64,000 bases of DNA from Branchinecta lynchi (lineage: Eukaryota > Arthropoda > Branchiopoda > Anostraca > Branchinectidae): positions 14,504,142-14,568,141 of the forward strand of contig JAKZAP010000015.1 of the NCBI GenBank assembly GCA_023053575.1, written 5' to 3'. The position numbers and the translations under genes are program-made. The notes under the pieces were generated by a model. The model saw only the letters and a program-made list of their open reading frames with translations. It ran no database searches and was not told the DNA's origin. This document shows positions 1 through 10,386 of the stretch, piece by piece (the first letter of the stretch is position 1; the number at the start of each line of letters is the position of its first letter).

Positions 1-655
1 ATTCAAATCCCCTCCCCCACCTTTAAATGTTGAGCCACAGAGCCCATCTACGAACTCAACCCCTCCATTACCGCGAAGAGTCCTCACACCAAGTTTGATC
101 AAAATATCTCATTCGCTTTTAGAGTTAAGGCGGCTTCACATTGCCACTTAAGAACTAAAGTTAAGTAGCAAAAGTTACGTTAAGTTAAGTAAGCCTTTCA
201 CATTGTACTTAGGCCTAAGTAAATTTCTTCCTTTTCCTCATCAGCGAATAATTCAAAATGAGAAAAAACGGTTTACAGTAGCTAAGACGATGATTTAGCA
301 CTTGCCGCGATCTTTTTGAAGGAATTGTAGATGAAAGTTCTTTCACGTACAAAATGTATAATGGTTTCCTCAAAATCCACCTTGATTTTTGTTTTTTGAC
401 AACTTTTCTCCTCTCTTCCTTAAGTGCACTTAACTTTGAGTGTAAAGTTGAAAAAATTTCAACTTTGAAAAATACTAAAGTGAGATTTCTTACGTTAAGT
501 GCGACTTTAGACGCATAAAGTACACTTAAGAGGCCTAAGTACTCCAGTGTGGAGGGGTCTTAAGTCAGTGTGAAGCCGCCTTTATAGTGGACGGACAGAC
601 GGACAACTTTTACGAAGTCATCAGCATCCCTCTACTTTTTGGGATCCCAGAAAGA
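1..655 (+). mobile_element. Tandem-core/tetranucleotide repeat, copy 1 (3' part)
   Basis: This contains the 3' half of the window's commonest family: the block CACACCAAGTTTGATCAAAA, ATCTCATTC, then (after an inserted MITE at 128-581) GGACGGACAGACGGACAAC, CATCCCTCTAC and the terminal GGGATCCCAGAAA. The 5' part lies outside the window. It ends about 15 bp from the splice donor of the protease exon 671-989. Confidence 0.75.
128..581. mobile_element. PIF/Harbinger-like MITE
   Basis: A 454 bp element with terminal inverted repeats AGGCGGCTTCACA and TGTGAAGCCGCCT is flanked by TTA on both sides (125-127 and 582-584). Removing the element and one TTA restores the GAGTTATAGTG-type sequence seen in other copies of the surrounding repeat. 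A 3 bp TTA/TAA duplication is the hallmark of the PIF/Harbinger superfamily. The interior is rich in AAGTTAAGT/ACTTAAG motifs and has no coding capacity. Confidence 0.8.
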
Positions 656-670
656 AGTTTTAGCGCTTAC

Positions 671-989
671 CTTCTTTCTCCTCTCCAAGTAGATCCGGTG
701 AGCTTATCTGTGTATTATTCAGCTGTTTTGTTGCGTCAATGACAACATTAGAATTCGGCTCTGCTGGTTTCAGGCTAGGGGTCAAAGGAAACGTGGAATC
801 CTCGTCACTATCATCAGGTTCTACAGAAAATACGACACCCGTTTTGTCTGTTATCCAGCCTAGGTATTCTGAAACGCGGGTGTAAAGTCCTAGTTTGTCT
901 TGAAAGGCACACCCCTCCCCAGTTGATACGATTCCGAGTAGGGTCCACCTCAGCTCTAGTGACGTGTAGAGAGGGCCTCCGGAGTCCCC
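671..989 (-). CDS. Serine protease exon: catalytic Ser and acidic C-terminal tail
   Basis: The acceptor TTATTTTCAG opens the exon with GDSGGPL (catalytic Ser195). IVSTGEGC supplies Cys220, pairing with Cys191, and [12 protein letters not shown] closes the protease fold. Position 201, normally Cys, is Thr; with Val at 136 this means the C136-C201 disulphide is absent as a matched pair. After the fold about 55 residues continue as an acidic, Ser/Thr/Pro-rich tail ([11 protein letters not shown] and onward) that is not part of the S1 domain. The exon ends GAAG|GTAAGC, a good donor, so coding continues further left. Reading through the donor hits a stop within three codons. The 3' end of a tandem-core repeat copy lies only about 15 bp beyond this donor. 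Confidence 0.9.
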
Positions 990-1115
990 CTGAAAATAAG
1001 TTAGTTTAGTGATATTTTGTTGTATGCAATATTTGTTATTGTCCCTAGGGCGGTTTCTATATGTAAACGCACCCAGTGACTCGCTGGCCGCTCGACTCCA
1101 TATATACAGATTCAA

Positions 1116-1765
1116 ATATAGGAAATAAATTACAATTTTTGTGTTCAGAGGTTAAAAATCTTAAATAATTGTGTTGCCACACGCTTTATATATAAATGTA
1201 ATACAGATACAAGCGTGTCTGTATATGTATTCGTATATATAGGTGTATACATGTACATGTAGACACGCTTGTAGATGTATACGTAAATATATATTCGTCG
1301 ATAGGAATAAATTACAATTATGACGTACTTTGTGACGTCACGGGATCGACGGGCAAACATCGGATTTGATTGTCCCGGGGACGGTTTATAAATGTTGTCT
1401 AGAGGAATAAATCAGAATGTTTGTGTTCAGAGGTTAAGAAGCTTAAATAGCTGTGAAGTCTCGCCTGCATGGAATTCCGCACCGATTTCACGTTGTTTCT
1501 ACTTTGAACCAGCAACCTTTCCCTTCCAAGAAAATCCACTAAAAACACTTAATAATTATAAAACTAAATAAACCAATTCCAGTATTAAAGATCTGGCTCC
1601 TCCTCTTATTACCATAACTTCTAATAACTTCTGAAATAGAACCTTTGTTGACAGTTTTGTTTCCAGTTGTTTGCGTTGTCAAATGTTTCATAAAAGATAA
1701 CAAGAGGATGTGCAGTTTCAACAAATAATATTGGGGATGTTTTGTGTTATGATTTTGCAAATGGT
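1116..1765. repeat. Short imperfect duplications and a hairpin in intron 3
   Basis: GTGTTCAGAGGTTAA followed by an ATCTTAAATA/AGCTTAAATA block occurs near 1140 and again near 1420, each after an AGGAATAAAT-type lead. Between them, ACAAGCGTGTCT near 1210 pairs with AGACACGCTTGT near 1260 to form a TA-rich hairpin. The segment 1600-1765 carries a fragment of a repeat also seen at 4501-4679, 10100-10187 and 61857-61975. No gene was seen. Confidence 0.45.
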
Positions 1766-1949
1766 ATACAAAAACAGCATTACCAGGAAGAGTAGAAAAA
1801 CCGCCGAATACGCATCTTTCACAAACAGATAGTGCTCAACAAACAAATTAATTTACCTCGCTGCTTGATCTCAAATCTTATCACTTGGAAAAAAACAAAA
1901 TTTAAATTTAAAGCTATTTAAAAACACAAGAGCTCGAGGTCAGTAGTCA

Positions 1950-2745
1950 GTGATAAATTTAATTTACTTAATGGTTGAAGGCAGGTGGTGTATTGTCTCC
2001 ACTCCTGTATGCAGTGTGCATTAAGTAGCCTATCGACTCGTCTATCGACGTCTAGTTTCGGTTGTTATACTGGGGGTAAGTGTTTCATATTCTTTGCGGA
2101 TGACCTTGTACTATTAGCATGTTCGGTTCGAATCAAATCCTAAAGATAAGTGACTCTTTCGCAATGGGGCATGTTGTCCTTTATAATACGAGGAACACTT
2201 TTACGATGGTTTTAAAGAACAAGCAGCATAAACTACCAAAATTAAATGTTCTACTATCGGGTCGCCGCATTGAGTATGTTTCAAATTTTCGTTTCCTTGG
2301 TTACAAGCAACGTCATAGCACCCGAGATGATTTGCATGTAGCTGACCGAATTGCTAGTCCCTACAAGCGAGGTAATCTACTACTAAGTTCTCGAATGCTA
2401 AAGTGAGGCTCCTTTTGTTCAAGACTTATTGCTACCAGATGTATGGTGTCGAAAATATTTCCCACTGTCCTCCATATATACATACATATTTTTACAAAAA
2501 TATTTCACGAAAACCCCAACAAGGCTTTTTGCCGTATGTTTAGACTGCCTAGAGTCTGTAGTGTCAGTGCTGAAATTTTCACAAAAAGTTGTTGGACTTT
2601 CCAGAAATGTTATAGAAAGGCCAAGGCGTCGCTTTACCTAAGAGTGATGGAGCCAGAGAACGATCTTATTGCTTTTATTGCTGTTCATGTTTTCCACGAC
2701 TCATGGAAAATCATCTACTGGACGGCCTTGGACAAACCGTAGTTG
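1950..2745 (+). pseudogene. Decayed LINE reverse transcriptase fragment
   Basis: Conceptual translation, with frame changes, gives GGVLSPLLYAVCI near 1985 (the RT motif usually written RQGGVLSP) and FFADDLVLLA near 2090 (the F/YxDD catalytic motif). LPKLNVLLSG, FRFLGY, DRIASPYKRGNLLL and FRLPRVCSVSA follow, typical of the thumb and C-terminal part of a LINE reverse transcriptase. Stops and frameshifts break it into pieces at 2119-2406 and 2443-2742. The 5' portion (endonuclease, fingers) is absent. It lies antisense within intron 3 of the protease gene. Confidence 0.7.
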
Positions 2746-4500
2746 TTGTTTGTGTTACTTTTTGTTTGTTGGCTTTGTTCGAATGCAGGTATATGGCTAT
2801 TGCTGAAATAAAGTGATTCATTCAATATGTATATAGGTTCGTATTGGACATGCACAAATGGAATTCGCGACTTGAGTCATTTGCAAAGTGCAAGTTAATT
2901 GCAAATTAAACCCTTTTTTTTATTTTTGTTGTATTCCCTTAGTGACAATCAGCGCTGTTATGTCAGGTAAAGGTCAATTGCCACCTTGGTTGTAATGTAA
3001 AAAAAATTCAACTCTTATTTTTTGTTTAATAAAAACGAAAATGAGAAAAAAAATTTTCCCCGATCCTTGTGGTGTAAGGGGTTCTAATGTTTAAAATATG
3101 GAGAAAACCCCTGGTGAAAACAGGGAGGGGAGAGGGGCCTCTCAAAACTGTAGATTACATATTTTGGAAGAGCCTTCTTGTTGTGAAAGCCATATTTGGC
3201 TTTTGTATGGAATAACTCTATCTATCCATCTATGGGGCAATGCAATAATGGGACTTCTGTAGACTTATCACACAAAATCTGTTCTGTGATACTTCGGGAG
3301 TGTCCATGACTCCGTCCTATCCTAGGGGGGAAATCGTTCGTTCGCGCACCTCAAAAATTTAGATTACCTATTTTGCAAGATCTTTCTTATTGCGAAGGCC
3401 TAAGCTTTTTTGCAGTCAAACTATGCAAATACGCCAGTTTCTGCTTGTGTTGAAAGCTTGGGGGAAGAAGTTTACTGTGGGTTCAATCCTGACTGAGGTT
3501 GGTGGGCCTCTATTTAGGGAGGTTTCATGCCTTCCACATATTGTTCTTAGTGTACTATATATATGAGCGTTGTCTACCCTAATTACCGTAGTTCCCAAGC
3601 CTGACGTCACAGATTTTGGTTTCTTGGCATCAAGGCCGGAACTCATTTTTCTATTTCGTCAAAATATCATGCCAGGGGCTTATCGGGCAAATCATGTTAC
3701 AGAGATTCGTACTTACCACACTTACTTAGCTCCCGAGTGTGGTAAGCAAATAGTTACTATTAGTTATTATTTTGAGAAGGTGGGTGACAGGTGGAACAGT
3801 TGCCATACAGCAGCTTCAGTCGACTGAATTTTTAAATGAATAAAGATAAAATAAAAGTAAATAGAGTAGTCAAATCAGCCGCTAACAGAATTAGAATTGG
3901 TTACTGCAAAATTGTGCCGAATCGTTCGAGGTAGGCTCTAGCACACCCGGGATTGGGAAGTTATATAATGTCTGTTGCGCACAGTATGTCAACTTATACA
4001 AAAACCTATACAAGAAGCTTCAACGCATGCTCGTCTCTGGTGTATTGACATTGACTAAAGACAACGTTATTAAAATGGTGGTAGATTATGTGAGTGGGAA
4101 CTTACATAGAAGATCGTTTATGTATGTGTCCTAGGATCATTATGTTTTCATATATCTGTATGCCGTGTTTATAAAAATCTGTGTATGACCAATTGAGGCT
4201 AAATAAACACTATGCTACTCTATTCTAAGCTCGAGATTTCTGCTGTACCTACATGGCGCATGCGGAACTGGTACCGTTTGTCAATACAGACGATCTGATT
4301 TGGGTTCTACGATTGGCAACTTACCGTCCACGACTCCATCAGTGTGATTTTAAGTTACTCTTAATGAAAATTATTTCCGAGTCTTATGTGATTCTTGTAT
4401 ATTTCTTTGTCCTTCTTTACTGCATTTAAGCTTTTAGGCAGTGCGTCATAAATTCGCCTCATTCCAGTTCAGTGGTCCATATGGACTAGGCTAGTCCCCT
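2746..4500. other. Intergenic/intronic repeat mix, no gene recognised
   Basis: Low-complexity and dispersed-repeat sequence. The block around 3050-3430 contains two diverged copies of a unit with TAGATTAC.TATTTTG.AAGA. The block 3650-3780 (AAATCATGTTACAGAGATTC, GTGGTAAGCAAATAGTTACT) has a relative near 24720-24830. Frames here up to 85 codons show no recognisable domain. Confidence 0.4.
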
Positions 4501-4687
4501 CATTATCTCATAACCAACAGTTCTGTAGACATAGCAAAAAGTTGGATCTAGAAGTTACACTGTCAGAAGTTTCATAACAGATAACACAAGGATGTGCGGT
4601 TTCAACAGACAGTTCGTAATAGATAACACTTGGTATGTTATCTGTCGTGTTTGAAAACATTATGCATGAAATGCTATGCATGACAAG

Positions 4688-6635
4688 CAGGGCTTCCACT
4701 TCTAGGGAGATTACCCTATTTTAGGGGAAAATCAGTTCTTTTAGGGACACTTATTTTGAATCTAGGGATTCAGGGAAATCTGGGGTAAAATAAGGGTTTT
4801 TAGGGATATTGATGGAAAGTTCGATTCTTTCAAACGAAGGCTGAAAAGTTCTCATAGATTGCAAATGTTCAGTCATCTTTAAAATGCTTATGTTGCAACA
4901 ATGGACTATGTTGCGAACATCAGTGCAAAATCAAAAAAGAGCTAAAGCGTGGAATGATCACTTTGATGATTAGGTATTTAGTAATTTAGGTAGCCTATTA
5001 TTTAGTTTATTTTTAAGCAATGCCTTTGATTGGTGTAAACTTAGGCTATGCAGCAATTGTACAGTTGTAGAATAGGAGCATGCGACCTATGCACCTAGCA
5101 TTAAGGATTCGTTCAATCAGCTGGTGATCTCTTTTTCCCGTGGTGAGCTATCTACAAATCCGCAGGGGACTATCCAAATAGAGCACCAGCTGCCTTTGTA
5201 AAACAAGACCAAAGGTTTCGATGGGATCCCAAAAATCCAATATTTGATGTAGACAATTGGGTCTTGTCTTTGCCAGGTCCAGTCTTCGCCAGACTCCTTG
5301 AACATCTTTTTTTTTTCAAAATTCAGAAACAAATTAAGGCCAAATAGCTAATCATCTATGAAAACCAAGTTTCTGCCAATTTTCCGGTTTCGACTGAATC
5401 CCGGAACTACTTGTCTGGTGAAAAAAGAAAGCTAAGAAACGAATTCAGTGTATCTTCTTTCGTCAATATCGAACATCTAATCAACTTAAAATACAAATTT
5501 AACTTTTAACAAAATTCCCGGTTCCATCCGGATTCCGGACGAACTATATGTCCCGGACTATGTCCGGGTAAAAAACCTACAACATCGCAAAAGTTGTACG
5601 TATGTCCGTCCGTCCGTCTGTAAGCACGATAACTCTCGAAGGGAATGAGATATTTTGATGAAACTTGGTGTGAGGATTCTTTGGGTCATCCTCATCGTAG
5701 ATTGCCTTTGTAGCCTACATTTAGAGGTGGGGGGTTCAAATTAAGGGGCAAACAACATATTTTGAAACAGCCAATGTGATAGTCGATTATGGGGTAAGAA
5801 GACATGCTGAACACGTTGATGAAAATCATTTTCTCGCCGAACAAATAGTTATTCCAGAATCCGGCAAAAGACGGAGAGTTTGTTAAGTAAAATTGGTATT
5901 TGATGTTGATTAGATGTTCGATTCAGGGGTAAGAAGACTTGATGAACACTTGTGTATAAATCATTTTCTACCCGGACAAGTAGTTCATCTGGAATCCGGC
6001 CAAAACCGGAAAATTTGGTAGAAGTAAAAGTTTTATTTGTAGTTGATTATAAATCTGATTTAGGGGTAAGAAGTGATGCTGAATCCAAAAGTGACAATCA
6101 ATTTTTACCCGGACATATAGTTGGCCCGGAATCCGGATGGAACCGGAAAATTTTGTTATAGTTTTAAGTTTTTATTTGAAGTTGATTAGATGTTCGATAC
6201 TGGGGAAAGAAGACACGCTGAATTCGTTTCTTAGCTTTCTTTTTTCGCCGGACAAGTAGTTCCGGAATTCATTCGAAACCGGAAAAATGGCAAAAGTAAG
6301 GCAGGAGTTTTCGTCAAAATAGATACGACTTATAAGGGTAAACACACGGGCTGAATCCATATCTGAACTTGGTTTTCACAGATGATTAGCTATTTGGCCT
6401 TAATCTGTTTCTGAATTTTGATATTAAAATTGTTCAAGGAGTCTGGGGAAGACTGGACCTGGCGAAGACAAGACCCAATTGTCTAGATCAAATATTGGAT
6501 TTTTGGAATCCCATCGAAACCTTTGGTCTTGTTTCTAGGGAGAAAAATAGGGAGAAATCAGACCTAAACACGAGGAATTTTAGGGAAAATCTGTATGAAA
6601 ATAGGGAAAACTAAAATAAAAAAGTGGAAGCACTT
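4688..6635. mobile_element. hAT-type element with perfect 8 bp duplication
   Basis: The element begins CAGGGCTTCCACTT and ends AAGTGGAAGCACTT, imperfect terminal inverted repeats starting with the hAT-typical CAGGG. ATGACAAG at 4680-4687 is repeated exactly at 6636-6643, an 8 bp target duplication characteristic of hAT. The outer interior holds AT-rich sequence with many TTTTAGGGA repeats. The centre is occupied by a head-to-head pair of tandem-core repeat copies (5204-6531). No transposase can be read. It lies inside a copy of the repeat described at 61857-61975. Confidence 0.85.
5204..6531. mobile_element. Tandem-core repeat, copy 2 (inverted pair)
   Basis: The left part from CAAGACCAAAGG (5204) to about 5566 is in plus orientation. 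From about 5567 a minus-orientation copy runs through GTCCGTCCGTCCGTC and several CCGGAATCCGG units to GGTCTTG at 6531. The outer 340 bp on each side are therefore reverse complements and could form a long hairpin inside the host hAT element. Confidence 0.75.
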
Positions 6636-6643
6636 ATGACAAG

Positions 6644-7367
6644 GTTTGTTAGGAAGAGCCAAAAAAGCATCTACTGACTTTATTCTTTATCGTCATGATG
6701 TCGGTAAACTCATCAGATACTTTTTGGCGGTTTTTCGGTTTTTTTCTGATGGTAACGCTCATTATACATAACATTTCGAAACAGAACAGATTCATACGAA
6801 GTGTTGTCTGTTTGTTTGTTTATCGGGGAAGGAAACAAACCTGTAATAAATAACTGAAGCTTCCACCGACTATAAATATCTTATTAGGGCAAATTACTTT
6901 CAAACACCACTGTAAAGAAAAAACTAGTCCTGAGATTTAATGTTTGACACGGCCGTTGTTTTTGTTGCACGATTGGGGCGATGACAGGGAAGGGTTTTTT
7001 CCGTATTTTGATTAACTTCGGTTTTGCTATTAATAAGGGACTGAAAACTTGTGTTGGGCCATTTTTTTATTTTTTTTATTATTATTTGCCGCGTAGCATC
7101 TTTTCCCTTCTTCCTTTCCAATATGATTTGGCCAGGTGACTACGCTTCCACTTCCCTCGGCGACGACAATCTAATATTTAAATTTTGTTTTTTTCAATGA
7201 CCGACACTTTCCTCTATCTGTAGATTTAATTTTTTTAATATTCTTTCTTAATCCCTCTTTTAACCCTTATTTCTCATTTTACCACTTTCAACATATCTTT
7301 AAAACCTTTTCTTTATTTTTCCTTCCTTAATATCTCCTTTCCTTAAAATTTTCATTCTTTAAAAACT
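6644..7367. other. Dispersed repeat fragment and AT-rich sequence
   Basis: The block 6644-6800 (AGCCAAAAAAGCATCTACTGAC, GATGTCGGTAAA, AAGTGTTGTCTG) matches 61740-61910, a dispersed repeat split here by the hAT element at 4688-6635. The rest to 7367 is AT- and T-rich with no recognised gene. Confidence 0.45.
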
Positions 7368-7370
7368 TAA

Positions 7371-8619
7371 AGCACAATGGACTCTTCTAATGCTTTATTT
7401 TGTATTAAATGCTTCACAAATAAACATTTCCGACTTCCTTTAGAAGGCGTTACGAAAATCAGCCGTTTTCTTGTTATCCCTTGTCTTTACTTCTCTGGCA
7501 TTTCGGCGACCCAAATCTTAGGAGCTGGGATATCGTGGCAGGAAATTCAAAAACTCCCGGCAATGCTTGAAAAGGATATATTTGAGATGCCACCAAAGTC
7601 AAGCCGCAAATTCAGTTTACCTGATTGTTCTAGTGTTTCATTAGAAGTTCCATGTTTTAAAGTGCCTATTAAAAGTTTTTCTTTGTGGAACAGTGTTCTG
7701 AAGCTTGATTAACTTGCTTTATAAAATGTACCAGAATATGCAATAAGTTTATAAAAAATAATTTAGCTACAAAAATCATTCAAAAACAAATGGCCTATTC
7801 AAATCAAAATTATATGTGAGGATACATCTAGTATACAAATATATCTTGATCTAAGCTTATTCAACAAGCTCTATCCTCAACTCTCTCTATTTCCGACTAG
7901 CTCTAACGCCCACGCTTTTCTCCGACGGAGAGAGTTTACTTCCTTTTCTCCAATCAAAGAACTCTTTCCCCATCAAGAACCTAGACAAACTCACTCCGTT
8001 GGTCACCAACCCTTTCATACTGGATAGAGATTTGCTAGGACGTACGAACAGTAACCCTATTCGTTAAGGCACTCAGTTGACATTTGCAAGGGTTTAAAAG
8101 GACCGATTTCGCAGTTCGGAGTCCAGTTCAATTCAGAGCTCAGTTCGAGCTGGGCACAGTCCCGACACAGTTGACCTAGTGACAAGTGCTATTGACCTAA
8201 CTCCAATGTAAGTAAATACGAAATATATGTGCTTTAGTTATTGACCTACGAACTGAGTATCGCCTTCGAAAAGACTCGGTGTATAACGGTGTATTCGCAC
8301 CACAAACCAGTCGCCAATATTACCATGCTCGCACGCCACACGCTAATACTATAACAAAACCCCTCCTACACACATTATCTCTCTTTTTCATATATACAAG
8401 CTGATTTAGGCACAAAAGAAAGATCTACTAAGTATTATAAGAAATATCACTTTTATCTTTGTCCAAGCTAGTAAATTGAACATGTACTGGCCCAAAAATT
8501 TACGCTTTGAAATATCACAGAGAGGAACCTGTTGAAAAAGCTGCTGAGCTAGGGGGTAAGCATTGTTTCTAGGTTGTTACAAAGCGTGATTGGGGTAGTT
8601 TGATGTGCCAATTGAACTT
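7371..8619. mobile_element. TAA-flanked element X, copy 1
   Basis: It starts AGCACAATGGAC and ends CAATTGAACTT; the related copy at 29116-31856 ends GTCCATTGAACTT. These are imperfect inverted termini flanked on both sides by TAA (7368-7370 and 8620-8622). The other copy is also flanked by TAA, so the boundaries are supported twice. A 3 bp TAA duplication suggests a PIF/Harbinger-type MITE. A frame of 111 codons at 7377-7712 is not conserved as a frame in copy 2, so I do not call it a gene. A probable solo LTR sits at 7815-8374. Confidence 0.65.
7815..8374 (+). mobile_element. Probable solo LTR
   Basis: A 560 bp block present in element X copy 1 is missing from the same place in copy 2 (near 31646). 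It begins TGTGAGGATAC and ends CCTACACACA, so it has TG...CA ends, and is flanked by TTATA on the left and TTATC on the right (5 bp with one mismatch). It contains a TATA-like TTTAAAAGG near 8093 followed by an initiator-like CAGTTCGG. No coding sequence. Strand is set by the TATA-like box and is tentative. Confidence 0.55.
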
Positions 8620-8671
8620 TAATATTTACAAAAATACTATCCCTCCTTATTTTCTTTTGCAACCAAACCAA

Positions 8672-9909
8672 CAAGACCAAAGGTTTCGATGGGATCCCAA
8701 AAATTCAATATCTGATCCAGACAACTGGGTCTTGTCTTAGCCAGATCCAGTCATCGCCAGACTCCTTGAACATTTTTAAAACTAAAATTCAGAAACAGAT
8801 TAAGGCCAAATAGCTAATCACCTGAGAAAACCAAGTTCAGATATGGATTCAGCAGGTGTGTTTACCCCTGTAAGTCCTGCCAATTTCCCGGTTTCGGCCG
8901 AACTCCAGAACCACTTGTTCGGCGAAAAAAGAAAGCTCAAAGACGAAATCAGGGTATCTTCTTTCCCCAGTAATGAACATCTAATCAACTTCAAATAAAC
9001 GTTTAGCTTATAACAAATTTTCCGACTCCAGCCGGATTCGGGTCGAACTATATGTCCGGGTTAACTATGATTCTCATACAAAGATTCAGCATCACTTCTT
9101 ACCCCTAAATCGCTTATCTAATCAACTAGAAATAAAACTTTAGCTTCCGACAGTTTTCCGGTTTTGGCCGGATTCCGGGAGAACTACAATTGTTTTCACA
9201 TAAGTGTTCAGCATGTCTTCTTGCCCTAAATCGAATCTAATCATAAAACATTTAATTTTGACAAACTTTCCGGTTTGGGCCGGATTCCGGTCGAAATACT
9301 TGTCCGTCGAGAAAAAAAAGTCTTCACCATCGTCTTCAGCATGTCTTCCTACCTCTAAATCGAACATCTAATCAACTTCAAATAAAACTTTTACTTTCAA
9401 CAAACTTTCTGGTTTGGGCCGGATTCCGGGTGAAATACTTGTCCGTCGAGAAAATAGTTTTCACCATCGTCTTCAGCATGTTTTCCTACCCCTAAATCGA
9501 ACATCTAATCAACTTCAAATAAAACTTTTACTTTCAACAAACTTTCCGGTTTTGGCCGGATTCCGGGCGAACTAATCGTTCGATGACAAAATGGTTTTCA
9601 CCATCGTGTTCAGCATGTTTTCTTACCCCATAATCGACTATCGCATTAACTGTTTCAAAATATTTTGTTTGCCCCTTAATTTGAACCCCCCCCCCCCTAC
9701 CCCTAAATGTAGGGCTACAAAGCCCATCTACGAACTTGACTGGTCCGACCACCCAGCGAATCCTCACACCAAGTTTCATCAAAATATCTCATTCCCTTCG
9801 AGAGTTATCGTGCTTACAGACGGACGGACGGACAGACGAACGGACGGACAGACGGACAACTTTTGCGATGTCATAGGTATCCCTCCACTTACGTTTTCGG
9901 ATCCCAAAA
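8672..9909 (+). mobile_element. Tandem-core/tetranucleotide repeat, copy 3 (complete)
   Basis: A full example of the family: 5' end CAAGACCAAAGGTTTCGATG; a subterminal GGGTCTTGTC that can pair back with the start; then diverged tandem units of about 120-150 bp, each with TTTCCGG...GCCGGATTCCGG and CATCTAATCAACTTC. A unique stretch follows with ACACCAAGTTTCATCAAAA and CTCATTCCCTTCGAGAG, then the array GACGGACGGACGGACAGAC and the 3' end near GGATCCCAAAA. No protein is encoded. The architecture matches Helentron-associated HINE/pearl-type elements by inference. Confidence 0.85.
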
Positions 9910-10386
9910 AGGGGGTTTTGTCCCAGAGACAGAGAACAACACAAACTGTGTTCGACCTCTTCGCACTTCCTGCGTCAAAGGATGCCCTACCGTCATAGGG
10001 AATCCCTTTTGCAGTGGCATTTCTTACAATCTTTTCCATTTCCGACTCCTATACCAACTTTTTTTTTTTTTTAAATAAATCTCTAAAACAAATCAAATAA
10101 GAAAATAAGTGTTGTCTGTGATGAATTATCTGTTGAAACCGCGCATCCTGGTGTTATCTGTTACGAAACTTCTGGCAGTGTAGCGGGTAACTTTCCATTC
10201 CTTCACTGAGACAAATCTAAAACCTCCACCACAGCAGATGACAGATTTCCACTCACCAACCTTTGGGCCTATTTTACTACGTTTGATACAAGTGCTGATG
10301 GTGAGGCATAGGGGGATTAACAGAAACTAATACGAGAACTGATACTAATACTTGAATTTGTGAAATTTTCATTCATTTATTCAGTA

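Noticed and set aside
7377..7712. 111-codon open frame as a gene
   Set aside because: It starts at the tip of element X, and the homologous region in copy 2 (31250-31500) has frameshifts and stops, so the frame is not conserved.
9815..9862. CRISPR-like regular spacing of GACGG units
   Set aside because: These are uninterrupted 4 bp tandem repeats in a eukaryotic transposon, not repeats with unique spacers.
9591..9998. 135-codon frame through the tetranucleotide array
   Set aside because: It is a by-product of the GACGGACGG array and repeat family. Similar frames appear in other copies only where the array phase allows.
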